64,000 bases of DNA, from NCBI RefSeq assembly GCF_900111925.1, contig NZ_FOKA01000011.1, forward strand, positions 62,001 through 126,000. Direction: 5' to 3'. Shown here piece by piece: positions 45,884-57,246 of this stretch. The notes under the pieces are model-generated. The model saw only the letters and a program-made list of their open reading frames with translations, ran no database searches and was not told where the DNA came from. Each line of letters starts with the position of its first letter. The first letter of the stretch is position 1. Source of the DNA: Cellulomonas marina (GTDB lineage: Bacteria > Actinomycetota > Actinomycetes > Actinomycetales > Cellulomonadaceae). Made by a program: the position numbers and the translations under genes.

Positions 45884-46017
45884 CCCGGCACGTCCGGGTC
45901 GAGCCCGCGGCGGCGACCTGGGAGACTGACGACCCGGCCCCCGCGCCGGGATGCGTGCGGCACCGTGCCGCGCGCGCGAGGACCGGCGCCGCGGGCGCCG
46001 GAGAGGGAGCAGCCCCG

Positions 46018-46659
46018 ATGCCCACGCCGTCCACCCCGGCGGCCGCCGACTGGCAGGCCCCGAGCTGGGAGGACATCGTCCGGGAGCACTCCGCCCGGGT
46101 CTACCGCCTGGCCTACCGGCTCACCGGCAACCGGCACGACGCCGAGGACCTCACGCAGGAGACGTTCGTCCGCGTGTTCCGCTCGCTGTCGAGCTACAGC
46201 CCCGGCACCTTCGAGGGCTGGCTGCACCGCATCACCACCAACCTCTTCCTCGACGGCGCACGCCGCCGCCGCCGCATCCGGATGGACGGCCTGGGCGACG
46301 ACGCGGAGCGCTGGGCGAGCGCCGACCGGCTCACCGGTCCCGAGCACGCGTGGGAGCACGGCAACCTCGACCACGACGTCCAGCGCGCGCTCGACGCGCT
46401 GCCGCCGGAGTACCGCGCCGCCGTGGTCCTCTGCGACATCGAGGGGCTGTCGTACGAGGAGATCGCCGTCACGCTGGGCGTGAAGATCGGCACGGTGCGG
46501 TCCCGGATCCACCGCGCCCGCGCGCGCCTGCGCATCAGCCTGGCTGACCGGGCGCCGGTGACGGTCCTGCCCACGGCCCTGCCCGTGGCCGAGGACGGGA
46601 CCGAGGACGGGACCGGGTCGGCCGGCACGAGGTCCGACGAGGTGCGGGCGCTGCCGTGA
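46018..46659 (+). CDS. sigE: RNA polymerase sigma factor SigE (ECF family)
   Basis: 213 residues. Region 2 (about 20-90): [33 protein letters not shown] with [19 protein letters not shown]. Region 4 (about 120-180): [49 protein letters not shown]. The C-terminal extension is Thr/Gly/Glu-rich. Family knowledge: extracytoplasmic-function sigma factor for envelope stress, held by an anti-sigma factor. The next gene encodes a zinc anti-sigma factor overlapping by GTGA, then htrA, the mycobacterial sigE-rseA-htrA arrangement. ATG 46018 follows GAGAGGGAG. Confidence 0.95.
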   Translation: MPTPSTPAAADWQAPSWEDIVREHSARVYRLAYRLTGNRHDAEDLTQETFVRVFRSLSSYSPGTFEGWLHRITTNLFLDGARRRRRIRMDGLGDDAERWASADRLTGPEHAWEHGNLDHDVQRALDALPPEYRAAVVLCDIEGLSYEEIAVTLGVKIGTVRSRIHRARARLRISLADRAPVTVLPTALPVAEDGTEDGTGSAGTRSDEVRALP

Positions 46660-47705
46660 GCCACCTGGGGTCCCGCTTGAGCGCGCTCGTCGACGGCCGC
46701 CTGCCGCCGGCGGCGCTCGAGCGCGCCCTCGCGCACGTCGCCGACTGCCCGGTCTGCGCCGCCGAGCTGCGCGCGGCCAGGGCCGCCCGCGAGGCCCTGG
46801 CGCAGGCCCGGGACGTCGAGCCGGCCCCCGACCTCACCGCTCGCCTGCTCGGTCTCGCGTGCGCCCCGCCCGCGGACCGGTCGACGGCGCTCGGTCGGAG
46901 GTCGGCCGAGGGCCCCGCACCGCGCGACCCGATCGCGGACCGGGTGGTCGGCGGTCGTCGGCTGCCCGGCCACGCCCTGCGGGGGGAGGTCGGACGCCGC
47001 GGCCGGCCCGGCCGTGCCGTGGTCGGGTCGCTGGCCGGGGCCGGCGTGCTGGCGGCCGGGCTGTTCGCGCTCGGGGCGCGGCCGCCCGTCGTGCCGTGGG
47101 ACCACCCGGGGGAGGCGCTCGACCTGCTCGCGCACGTCCCGGCGGCCGGCTCGACCTCCGGCGCGCCCGGCGTCGCCGCTGGCACAGTGGCGGGGGCGGT
47201 GCCCGCCGGCACCGTCGTGCGTGCCGGTCTGGGCCTACCGGCCGGCGGGACCAGCGGTGCGACGAGCGGTGCGACGACGGACCTCGCGACGTCGACCGCC
47301 TGGCTCCGCGCGCACGACTGGTCCGTGCCGGCCGAGCTGCCCGAGGGCTGGGCCGTCGCCGGCTGGCGCTGGTCGGGTGCGTCCGACGAGGTGCTCGTCG
47401 TCGACCTCGTCGGCCCCGGCGGGGCGACGGCCGTGCTCGTCGAGCAGCAGGGCGTGCTCGACCTGGCCGCGCTGACCGGCGTCGCGCAGGAGGACCTGGG
47501 CGGGCGTCCGGTGCACGTGCTGACCGACGAGCCGCTGCACGCGGTGTGGCAGTCGGGGGACTGCGTCGTGCAGCTCGTGGCCCCCTCGGCGGACGTGGCG
47601 GCCGAGCTCGTCGCGGCGGTGCCGGCGCGCGCCTTCGACGACGGCGTCGCCGCGCGGCTGACGCGTGGGTGGAGCACGGTGACCGCCGTGCTGGACGCAC
47701 CGTGA
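46656..47705 (+). CDS. rseA: Zinc-type anti-sigma factor for SigE (RseA-like), long form
   Basis: 349 residues. The N-terminal ZAS motif is visible: His27-x3-Cys31-x2-Cys34 (HVADCPVC). A membrane helix follows near 118-140 ([20 protein letters not shown]), then about 200 residues outside with [28 protein letters not shown] and a C-terminal domain. Mycobacterial RseA is much shorter (about 150 residues, from memory), so this protein carries an extra extracytoplasmic sensor-like domain. Family knowledge: binds the sigma factor at the membrane; release may follow oxidation or proteolysis. GTG 46656 overlaps sigE. Confidence 0.88.
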   Translation: MSHLGSRLSALVDGRLPPAALERALAHVADCPVCAAELRAARAAREALAQARDVEPAPDLTARLLGLACAPPADRSTALGRRSAEGPAPRDPIADRVVGGRRLPGHALRGEVGRRGRPGRAVVGSLAGAGVLAAGLFALGARPPVVPWDHPGEALDLLAHVPAAGSTSGAPGVAAGTVAGAVPAGTVVRAGLGLPAGGTSGATSGATTDLATSTAWLRAHDWSVPAELPEGWAVAGWRWSGASDEVLVVDLVGPGGATAVLVEQQGVLDLAALTGVAQEDLGGRPVHVLTDEPLHAVWQSGDCVVQLVAPSADVAAELVAAVPARAFDDGVAARLTRGWSTVTAVLDAP

Positions 47706-49216
47706 CGGACCCCGTGCCCGACGTCGGGCCCGACGAGGCGCGCGACGACAGGCGCGACCCCCTCGCCGGGCAGCCCACGCCGCCGACCCCGCTCTTCGCG
47801 GCACCGCACGTGCTGCGGCGCGCGACCGGCCCGACGCCCACGGGTCCGACCACGCCGTCCGCGTCCACCCCGACCCCGGCTCCGATCCCGACCGGTACGA
47901 CCGCCGACGGCCTGACGGGTCCGGGGCGCGCTGCCCTGCAGCCGCCGGCGCGGACGCCCGACGACCCGCCGTCCGGTCGGGCGTCGGTGGCGGGCCTCGC
48001 GGGTCACCCGTGGGCGGAGGGCGGTGCTCCACCGCTCGGCGCGGGCCCGGTGACGGTCCGGCTGGTGCGCGAGCGCGGCCGTCGCCGCGGCGGTCGTCCC
48101 GGCGGGGACCGCCGTCGTGGCGGCGCAGGGCGGACGGCGGCCCTCGTCGCCCTGGCCCTCGTCGCCGGTGCCGGCGGGGGTGCGGCCGTGACCCGGTGGC
48201 TCCCGGAGGATCGCCCGGCCGACGCGGCGCTGCCCGTCGCCGGTGCGGCGGCCGCCGGCGGCACCACGACGCCGGCCCCCGTGGCGGGGAGCGTCGCCGC
48301 GATCGCCGCGGACGTGCTGCCCAGCGTCGTCTCGCTCGAGGTCCGCACGGCGTCCGGCGCGGCCACGGGATCGGGCTTCGTGCTCCGCGCCGACGGCTAC
48401 GTGCTCACGAACAACCACGTCGTCGCGGGGGCGCTCGACGAGGCCGGTGCGATCACCGTGCTGCTCGCCGACGGCAGCGAGGTCGCGGGCACGCTCGTCG
48501 GGGCCACGGCCGACTACGACCTCGCCGTCGTGCGCGTGGAGCGCGAAGGCCTGACGCCCCTCGTGCTGGGCGACTCCGACGTGGTGCAGGTCGGGGACCC
48601 GGTCGTCGCCGTCGGGGCGCCGCTCGGGCTCGAGGGCACGGTCACGACCGGCATCGTCAGCGCCCTCGACCGGCCCGTCACCGCCGGGGAGCAGAGGGGC
48701 ACCGCCTTCATCAACGCCATCCAGACGGACGCGGCGATCAACCCCGGCAACTCCGGCGGACCCCTGGTGGACGCGGCCGGAGCCGTCATCGGCATCAACT
48801 CGGCCATCGCGCAGACCGCCGGCTCCGCCACGGGCGGTGCGGGCAGCATCGGGCTCGGCTTCGCCATCCCGTCCAACCAGGCGCGGCGCACGGCGGAGCA
48901 GCTCATCGAGACCGGCCGCGCCACCTACCCGGTCATCGGCGCGCTGCTCGACCGCACGTGGACGGGCGAGGGGGTCCGCATCGCCGACGAGCCCGACGAG
49001 GGCACGGCGCCGGTGACGCCGGGCGGTGCGGCGGACACGGCCGGCATCCGCGCGGGCGACGTCATCCTCGCCGTCGACGGGCGGCCGGTCACGGAGCCCG
49101 ACGAGCTCGTCGTCGACCTGCGGTCGCGCACGCCGGGGGAGGCCGTGACCCTGCGCGTGCGCACGGGTGAGGACGAGCGCGACGTGCGGGTCGTCCTGCA
49201 GGAGTCCGCGGGCTGA
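47702..49216 (+). CDS. htrA: Membrane-anchored serine protease HtrA with PDZ domain
   Basis: 504 residues. A long Pro/Thr-rich cytoplasmic part (1-115), a basic RRR segment, a membrane helix (about 144-165), a trypsin-like protease domain with His239 (NNHVVAG), Asp273 (YDLAVV) and Ser351 (GNSGGP), and a PDZ domain (about 415-500, DTAGIRAGDVILAVDG). Family knowledge: DegP/HtrA proteases degrade or refold damaged envelope proteins and may cleave the anti-sigma factor. It overlaps the rseA stop by GTGA. All three triad residues are intact. Confidence 0.94.
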   Translation: MTDPVPDVGPDEARDDRRDPLAGQPTPPTPLFAAPHVLRRATGPTPTGPTTPSASTPTPAPIPTGTTADGLTGPGRAALQPPARTPDDPPSGRASVAGLAGHPWAEGGAPPLGAGPVTVRLVRERGRRRGGRPGGDRRRGGAGRTAALVALALVAGAGGGAAVTRWLPEDRPADAALPVAGAAAAGGTTTPAPVAGSVAAIAADVLPSVVSLEVRTASGAATGSGFVLRADGYVLTNNHVVAGALDEAGAITVLLADGSEVAGTLVGATADYDLAVVRVEREGLTPLVLGDSDVVQVGDPVVAVGAPLGLEGTVTTGIVSALDRPVTAGEQRGTAFINAIQTDAAINPGNSGGPLVDAAGAVIGINSAIAQTAGSATGGAGSIGLGFAIPSNQARRTAEQLIETGRATYPVIGALLDRTWTGEGVRIADEPDEGTAPVTPGGAADTAGIRAGDVILAVDGRPVTEPDELVVDLRSRTPGEAVTLRVRTGEDERDVRVVLQESAG

Positions 49217-49225
49217 CGGATCGCG

Positions 49226-49230
<5 letters not shown>
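49212..49230. terminator. Small bidirectional hairpin between htrA and the SRPBCC gene
   Basis: GCTGACG (49212-49218) pairs with CGTCAGC (49224-49230), loop GATCG. It overlaps the stop codons of both convergent genes. The stem is only 7 bp, so terminator strength is uncertain. Confidence 0.4.
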
Positions 49231-52067
<2,837 letters not shown>

Positions 52068-52183
52068 CGCTCCGCCGAGACGCAGGACGGGACGGCCGGA
52101 TCCTGCTCGACGCCGACGCCGACGATGGCTCCGATGCCGACATCGAGGCCGAGGCTGCGGTCGCCGGGCGTGCTGCACGCCCC

Positions 52184-52189
52184 TAGCCT
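52184..52189 (+). promoter_or_regulatory. -10 box of leaderless yihY
   Basis: TAGCCT ends 6 nt before the ATG at 52196; no ribosome binding site. Confidence 0.6.
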
Positions 52190-52195
52190 GCGGGT

Positions 52196-53284
52196 ATGAG
52201 CGCCACGGCCGGTCCCGCCGCCCGTCCCGACCCGCCGGGGTACGGCGGCACCGGGCAGGTGGAGGTGGGCCCCGCCCGCGGCGCGGGCACCGCGCACCTC
52301 CTCGTCGGGCACGAGCTGGGCGAGGAGGACCCGACCAACTCGCGCCGCCCGACCGGGTTCGCCGCGGTGTGGGCGGCCGTGCAACGGCTGCTGGCCGCCT
52401 GGAACCGCACCCGCGCCGCCCGCGCGAACGCGCGCTTCGGCCAGGCCGGCGGTGGCGTGCTCACCGGCGGCATCGCCTACTCCGCGCTGTTCTCCGTCGC
52501 CGCCGCGCTGACGCTCGGCTTCACGGTCCTCACCGCGGTGCTCGGCAACGACGTCGACCTGCGCGAGCGCATCGCGCGGGCGATCGACACCTCGCTGCCG
52601 GGCCTCGTCGCGGTCGACGGGTCGCAGGGGCTCGTGGACGTCGACGAGCTGCAGCTCAGCTCCCGGGGCGTCCTCGCCGGCGTCGTCGCCGCCGTGGTCC
52701 TGCTCGTGACGGCGACGAACGCGATGGCGGCCCTGCGCACCGCCGTCCGCGCGATGTTCGCCGCCCCGACGGCGGGCCAGAACCTCGTCGGCAGCAAGCT
52801 GCGCGAGCTGGTCGGCGTGGTGGGCATCGGTCTGGCGGTCGTCGTCTCCGCGCTGCTGGGCCTGGCGGTGACGACCGTCGTCGCCTGGCTGACCACGGTG
52901 CTCGGCGTCGGGGTGGGGGCCGGCGTCACGGCGGCCGTCGCGGGCGTCGCCGTCGCGTTCCTCGCCGACGCCGCGACGTTCGTGCTCCTCGTGCGCGTCC
53001 TCGCCGCGCAGGACCCGCCGCGGCGCGACCTCCTGCAGGGAGCGGCCATCACCGGGCTGGGGCTCGGCGTCGTGCGCGTCCTGGGGACGTCTGCCGTGGC
53101 CGGCAGCGCCTCGCGCAACCCGCTGTTCGCGACCGCGGTCACCCTGGCGACGCTGCTGGTCTGGATCAACCTCATCTCCCGCATCGTCCTGCTGGCGGCC
53201 GCCTGGACGGCGGACCCGTCGCTGGAGGAGCTGCAGGGCGAGGGACCCGGCGCGCGCACGGCCGAGGGGCCGGCGGCCGGCTGA
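52196..53284 (+). CDS. YihY/BrkB-family inner membrane protein
   Basis: 362 residues. After a 70-residue cytoplasmic region come about six membrane helices, with GGGVLTGGIAYSALFSVAAALTLGFTVLTAVLG (the conserved YihY start) and a WINLISRIVLLAAAW end. Family knowledge: once annotated ribonuclease BN by mistake; a membrane protein of unknown role. The leaderless ATG start gives the N-terminus shown. A terminator hairpin overlaps its last codons, between it and sdhB. Confidence 0.88.
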   Translation: MSATAGPAARPDPPGYGGTGQVEVGPARGAGTAHLLVGHELGEEDPTNSRRPTGFAAVWAAVQRLLAAWNRTRAARANARFGQAGGGVLTGGIAYSALFSVAAALTLGFTVLTAVLGNDVDLRERIARAIDTSLPGLVAVDGSQGLVDVDELQLSSRGVLAGVVAAVVLLVTATNAMAALRTAVRAMFAAPTAGQNLVGSKLRELVGVVGIGLAVVVSALLGLAVTTVVAWLTTVLGVGVGAGVTAAVAGVAVAFLADAATFVLLVRVLAAQDPPRRDLLQGAAITGLGLGVVRVLGTSAVAGSASRNPLFATAVTLATLLVWINLISRIVLLAAAWTADPSLEELQGEGPGARTAEGPAAG

Positions 53285-53302
53285 ACCGGCCACCGGCCCC
53301 TC
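53264..53302. terminator. Bidirectional terminator between yihY and sdhB
   Basis: A 16-bp imperfect stem: 53264-53273 pairs with 53293-53302, then one C-A mismatch, then 53275-53280 with 53286-53291; the loop is CTGAA. It covers the yihY stop codon. Confidence 0.6.
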
Positions 53303-53341
53303 GGGCTGGTGCTGCGCTGCTGAGGTGCGGCAGGTCGGGCG

Positions 53342-54157
53342 TCAGAAGGCGCGCGTGATCATCGCGCGCTTGACCTCCTGGATCGCCTTCGTGACCTCGA
53401 TGCCGCGCGGGCACGCGTCCGTGCAGTTGAAGGTCGTCCGGCAGCGCCAGACGCCCTCCTTGTCGTTGAGGATCTCCAGGCGCTGGGCCCCGCCCTCGTC
53501 GCGGCTGTCGAAGATGAAGCGGTGCGCGTTGACGATCGCGGCCGGGCCGAAGTACTGGCCGTCGGTCCAGAAGACGGGGCAGCTCGTCGTGCAGGCTGCG
53601 CAGAGGATGCACTTCGTCGTGTCGTCGAAGCGCGCCCGCTGCTCGGAGGACTGCAGGCGCTCCTTCGTCGGCTCCTGCCCGGAGGTGACGAGGAACGGCA
53701 TGATCTCGCGGTAGGAGGCGAAGAACGGCTCCATGTCGACGACGAGGTCCTTGAGCACCGGCAGGCCCTTGATGGGCTCGACGACGATCGGCTTGGACAG
53801 GTCGAGGTCCTTCAGCAGCGTCTTGCACGCCAGCCGGTTGCGGCCGTTGATCCGCATGGCGTCCGATCCGCAGACGCCGTGGGCGCAGGAACGGCGGAAG
53901 GTGAGCGAGCCGTCGTGCTCCCACTTCACCTTGTGCAGCGCGTCCAGCACACGGTCCGTGCCGTACATCGTCAGCGTGAACTCGTCCCAGCGGGCGTCGC
54001 CGGGCGCGTCGCCACCGACCTCCTGCTCGGCGGGCGCGGCGTCGTCGGGCGGCAGGTAGCGCTGCACCCGCAGCGTGACCTGGAAGCTCGGCACCTCGCC
54101 CATCTCGGACCTGGCGCCGCTCGTCGTGGCGCTCGTGTTCTCCAGGGTGGCGGTCAT
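53342..54157 (-). CDS. sdhB: Succinate dehydrogenase iron-sulfur subunit SdhB
   Basis: 271 residues. Seen: the [2Fe-2S] ligands in RRSCAHGVCGSDAMRINGRNRLACKT, and the C-terminal [4Fe-4S]/[3Fe-4S] motifs CILCAACTTSCPVFW and CTDACPRGIEVTKAIQEVKRAM. Family knowledge: passes electrons from the SdhA flavin to the quinone site in SdhCD. ATG 54157 shares its A with the sdhA stop (TGATG), so it is tightly coupled. The first 25 residues are Thr/Ser/Ala-rich. Confidence 0.96.
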   Translation of the reverse strand: MTATLENTSATTSGARSEMGEVPSFQVTLRVQRYLPPDDAAPAEQEVGGDAPGDARWDEFTLTMYGTDRVLDALHKVKWEHDGSLTFRRSCAHGVCGSDAMRINGRNRLACKTLLKDLDLSKPIVVEPIKGLPVLKDLVVDMEPFFASYREIMPFLVTSGQEPTKERLQSSEQRARFDDTTKCILCAACTTSCPVFWTDGQYFGPAAIVNAHRFIFDSRDEGGAQRLEILNDKEGVWRCRTTFNCTDACPRGIEVTKAIQEVKRAMITRAF

Positions 54158-55992
54158 CAGTACTTGCGCTCCATGGGCTGGTACCGGGTCATGGTGACGG
54201 GCTTGGACCCCAGGACCACGCGGTAGTCGTCGAAGTCGGTGCTCCCGCTGAACACCCCGTCGCGGTCCCCGCCGGCGTCCTCGACCGGGACGGTCAGGGG
54301 ACGGCGGTAGACCATCGTGTGGCGCATGTACTGCGCGTCGTCGCGGTGCGGGAAGTCCTCGCGGAAGTGCCCCCCGCGCGACTCGTCGCGGTTGAGCGCA
54401 CCCACCAGGACCGTCTCGGAGATGTCGAGCAGGAAGCCCAGCTCGACGGCCTCGAGGAGGTCGGTGTTGAAGGCGCGGCTCTTGTCCTGCACGGACACGC
54501 TGGCGAACCGCTTGCGCAGGCCGCGCAGGTCCGCCAGGGCCTGCTCGAGGGACTCCTTCGTGCGGAACACCTGGGCGTTGGCGTCCATCGTGTCCTGCAG
54601 CGCCTTGCGCAGGTCGCCCACGCGCTCGCCGTCGGGCCGGGTCCGGATGTCCTCGAGCTCGGCCTGGACGAGCCCGGCGGGGCCCTCGGGCAGCTCGACC
54701 CACGGGGCGCCGACCGCGTACTCCGCCGCCGAGATGCCGGCGCGCTTGCCGAACACGTTGATGTCGAGCAGCGAGTTGGTGCCCAGGCGGTTGGAGCCGT
54801 GGACGCTCACGCACGCCACCTCGCCCGCGGCGTAGAGCCCACGGATGACGTCGGTCTCGTTGCGCAGGACCTCGCCCGCGATGTTCGTCGGCACGCCGCC
54901 CATCGCGTAGTGCGCGGTGGGGTAGACGGGGACGGGCTCCGTGTAGGGCTCGATGCCCAGGTACGTCCGCGCGAACTCGGTGATGTCCGGCAGCTTGGCG
55001 TCGATGTGCGCGGGCTCGAGGTGCGTGAGGTCCAGCAGGACGTAGTCCTTGTTCGGCCCCGCGCCGCGGCCCTCGCGCACCTCGTTCGCCATGGACCGGG
55101 CCACGATGTCGCGCGGCGCCAGGTCCTTGATGGTGGGGGCGTAGCGCTCCATGAAGCGCTCGCCCTCGGAGTTGCGCAGGATCGCGCCCTCGCCGCGGGC
55201 CGCCTCCGACAGGAGGATGCCGAGGCCGGCCAGGCCCGTCGGGTGGAACTGGAAGAACTCCATGTCCTCCAGCGGGATGCCGCGGCGGTACGCCAGCGCC
55301 ATGCCGTCACCGGTGAGGGTGTGCGCGTTCGAGGTGGTCTTGTAGATGCGGCCGGCGCCACCCGTGGCGAGCACGACCGACTTCGCGCGGAAGACGTGGA
55401 TCTCGCCCGTCGCCAGCTCGTACGCGACGACGCCCGCGACCGACACCTCCTCGCCGTCGGGCACGGCGTGCCCCGCGAGGTCGTGGTCGACGAGCAGGTC
55501 GAGGACGTAGAACTCGTTGAAGAAATCCACGTCGTTCTTCACGCACTGCTGGTACAGCGTCTGCAGGATCATGTGCCCCGTGCGGTCCGCCGCGTAGCAG
55601 GACCGGCGCACGGCCGCCTCGCCGTGGTTGCGGGTGTGACCGCCGAAGCGGCGCTGGTCGATCCGGCCCTCGGGCGTCCGGTTGAAGGGCAGGCCCATCT
55701 TCTCGAGGTCGAGGACGGCGTCGATGGCCTCCTTGGCCATGACCTCCGCGGCGTCCTGGTCGACGAGGTAGTCGCCGCCCTTGACCGTGTCGAAGGTGTG
55801 CCACTCCCAGTTGTCCTCCTCGACGTTGGCCAGCGCGGCGCACATGCCGCCCTGGGCCGCGCCGGTGTGGGACCGCGTCGGGTAGAGCTTGGTGATGACC
55901 GCGGTCCGCGTGCGGACGGAGGACTCGAGGGCGGCCCGCATGCCGGCGCCGCCTGCGCCGACGATGAGGACGTCGTACTGGTGGGTCTGCAT
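54157..55992 (-). CDS. sdhA: Succinate dehydrogenase flavoprotein subunit SdhA
   Basis: 611 residues. Seen: the Rossmann motif VLIVGAGGAGMRAAL, the FAD-linking His in TRSHTGAAQGGMCAAL, the catalytic HPTGLAGLGILLSEAARGEGA segment, the TAHYAMGGVPTNIAGEVL segment and the active-site Arg in NSRNLR-like C-terminal residues (SHRGGHFREDFPHRDD region begins near the end). Family knowledge: oxidises succinate to fumarate in the TCA cycle and respiratory chain. The ATG at 55992 has a weak ribosome binding site. 86 bp separate it from sdhD. Confidence 0.95.
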   Translation of the reverse strand: MQTHQYDVLIVGAGGAGMRAALESSVRTRTAVITKLYPTRSHTGAAQGGMCAALANVEEDNWEWHTFDTVKGGDYLVDQDAAEVMAKEAIDAVLDLEKMGLPFNRTPEGRIDQRRFGGHTRNHGEAAVRRSCYAADRTGHMILQTLYQQCVKNDVDFFNEFYVLDLLVDHDLAGHAVPDGEEVSVAGVVAYELATGEIHVFRAKSVVLATGGAGRIYKTTSNAHTLTGDGMALAYRRGIPLEDMEFFQFHPTGLAGLGILLSEAARGEGAILRNSEGERFMERYAPTIKDLAPRDIVARSMANEVREGRGAGPNKDYVLLDLTHLEPAHIDAKLPDITEFARTYLGIEPYTEPVPVYPTAHYAMGGVPTNIAGEVLRNETDVIRGLYAAGEVACVSVHGSNRLGTNSLLDINVFGKRAGISAAEYAVGAPWVELPEGPAGLVQAELEDIRTRPDGERVGDLRKALQDTMDANAQVFRTKESLEQALADLRGLRKRFASVSVQDKSRAFNTDLLEAVELGFLLDISETVLVGALNRDESRGGHFREDFPHRDDAQYMRHTMVYRRPLTVPVEDAGGDRDGVFSGSTDFDDYRVVLGSKPVTMTRYQPMERKY

Positions 55993-56078
55993 CGGTGTGC
56001 CGGGCTCTTCTCTGCGATCGGGTGCGCGCCGGGGGTGACGGTGCGCCGGGAGGGTGGGGCGGAGGTCGTCCGCCGCCG

Positions 56079-56546
56079 TCAGATGTCGCTGCAGAAGCTC
56101 GGCAGCAGGTCCGCCGGGGCGCCGACGGGGCACGGGTCGAAGGTGAAGATCACGAGCGTGCCGAGCACCACGACGACCGCGAACGCGAGGTACAGCGCGC
56201 TCTTGAGCACCAGCCGGGTGCGGTCCTTCTCGGCGTAGTCGTTGATGATCGTCCGCATCCCGTTCGTGCCGTGGATCATCGCGAGCCACAGCATCGTCAG
56301 GTCCCAGACCTGCCAGAACGGCGTCGCCCACTTGCCCGCGACGAACGCGAAGTCGATCTGGCTGACGCCCTCGCCCACGACGAGGTTGGAGATGAGGTGG
56401 GCGAAGATCAGGACGAGCAGCAGCACGCCGGACACGCGCATGAACACCCAGGCGTACAGCTCGGTGTTGCCGCGGGTGCTGCGACGGCCGGGGCCGCTGC
56501 GCGGGATGCGCGGGGCCTTCGGGTCGGCGATGACGGTCACGGTCAC
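56079..56546 (-). CDS. sdhD: Succinate dehydrogenase membrane anchor SdhD
   Basis: 155 residues with three membrane helices: LYAWVFMRVSGVLLLVLIFAHLI, VWDLTMLWLAMIHGTNGMRTIINDY (with His and the DY motif of the haem/quinone region) and LYLAFAVVVVLGTLVIF. Family knowledge: with SdhC binds haem b and menaquinone. GTG 56546 overlaps the sdhC stop (GTGA); a second GTG at 56540 is possible. Confidence 0.9.
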   Translation of the reverse strand: MTVTVIADPKAPRIPRSGPGRRSTRGNTELYAWVFMRVSGVLLLVLIFAHLISNLVVGEGVSQIDFAFVAGKWATPFWQVWDLTMLWLAMIHGTNGMRTIINDYAEKDRTRLVLKSALYLAFAVVVVLGTLVIFTFDPCPVGAPADLLPSFCSDI

Positions 56547-56974
56547 TCCCCCCCGAAGACGTGCATGAGGTGCCGCGGCAGGAAGCCGGCCATGAGGACG
56601 ACGAGCAGCCCCAGCACGACCCACAGCATCGCCCGCTGGCGGCGCACGCCCTGGGACCAGAAGTCCACGAGCATGATCCGCACGCCGTTGAGCGCGTGGA
56701 AGACGATGGCGACGACGAGGCCGGCCTCGGCCAGGCCCATCACCGGGTTCTTGTACGTCCCGATGACCGCGTTGTAAGCCTCCGGCGAGACGCGGACGAG
56801 CGAGGTGTCCAGGACGTGCACGAGGAGGAAGAAGAAGATCGACACCCCCGTGATGCGGTGCGCGACCCAGGACCACATGCCCCCGGCGCCGCGGTAGAGG
56901 GTCCCCGGACCCTGGCGTCGCGAGGACGCCGCCGGGGCGGGCACCCGGCTCGGGGTGGACTGCGCTGTAGCCAC
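56543..56974 (-). CDS. sdhC: Succinate dehydrogenase cytochrome b556 subunit SdhC
   Basis: 143 residues. WSWVAHRITGVSIFFFLLVHVLDTSLVRVSPEAYNAV has the conserved HR-x-S/T-G and the haem-ligating His (HVLD) of SdhC; two more helices follow. Family knowledge: first gene of sdhCDAB, complex II membrane anchor. GTG 56974 follows AGGAGG. A CRP/GlxR-like palindrome lies upstream. Confidence 0.92.
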   Translation of the reverse strand: MATAQSTPSRVPAPAASSRRQGPGTLYRGAGGMWSWVAHRITGVSIFFFLLVHVLDTSLVRVSPEAYNAVIGTYKNPVMGLAEAGLVVAIVFHALNGVRIMLVDFWSQGVRRQRAMLWVVLGLLVVLMAGFLPRHLMHVFGGE

Positions 56975-57030
56975 GGGTACGGCCTCCTGGCACTTCGGGC
57001 GACGTCGGCGTCGACGTGTTGTCGGAGTCC

Positions 57031-57036
57031 ATCGTA
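57031..57036 (-). promoter_or_regulatory. Candidate -10 box of sdhCDAB
   Basis: The minus strand reads TACGAT. Transcription would start near 57024, giving a leader of about 50 nt that contains AGGAGG. Confidence 0.5.
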
Positions 57037-57096
57037 GGACCGCCGCGGGGCACGGTTGCCGTCCCCACCAGGGACGGTCGTCCCCCTTTCGCCCTT

Positions 57097-57112
57097 TGTG
57101 AAGAATCCCACA
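57097..57112. promoter_or_regulatory. CRP/GlxR-type site before sdhC
   Basis: TGTGAAGAATCCCACA matches TGTGA-N6-TCACA except for one base. It is centred about 80 bp upstream of the expected sdh transcription start and lies between sdhC and manC. The rest of the 272-bp gap holds only the two promoters. Confidence 0.55.
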
Positions 57113-57233
57113 AGGTCCTCTCAGGTGCGGCGACGACCGGGCCCGGGCGGGCGGCGCCGCCGAGGGCGGCCGGAGGCCCCCGACGTGTCCCGGACCACGC
57201 GTCGACCTGCCCGTCCCGCCGGGGGGCCTTCGC

Positions 57234-57239
57234 TAGATT
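57234..57239 (+). promoter_or_regulatory. -10 box of leaderless manC
   Basis: TAGATT ends 7 nt before the ATG at 57247; no ribosome binding site. Confidence 0.65.
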
Positions 57240-57246
57240 GCGCGGC

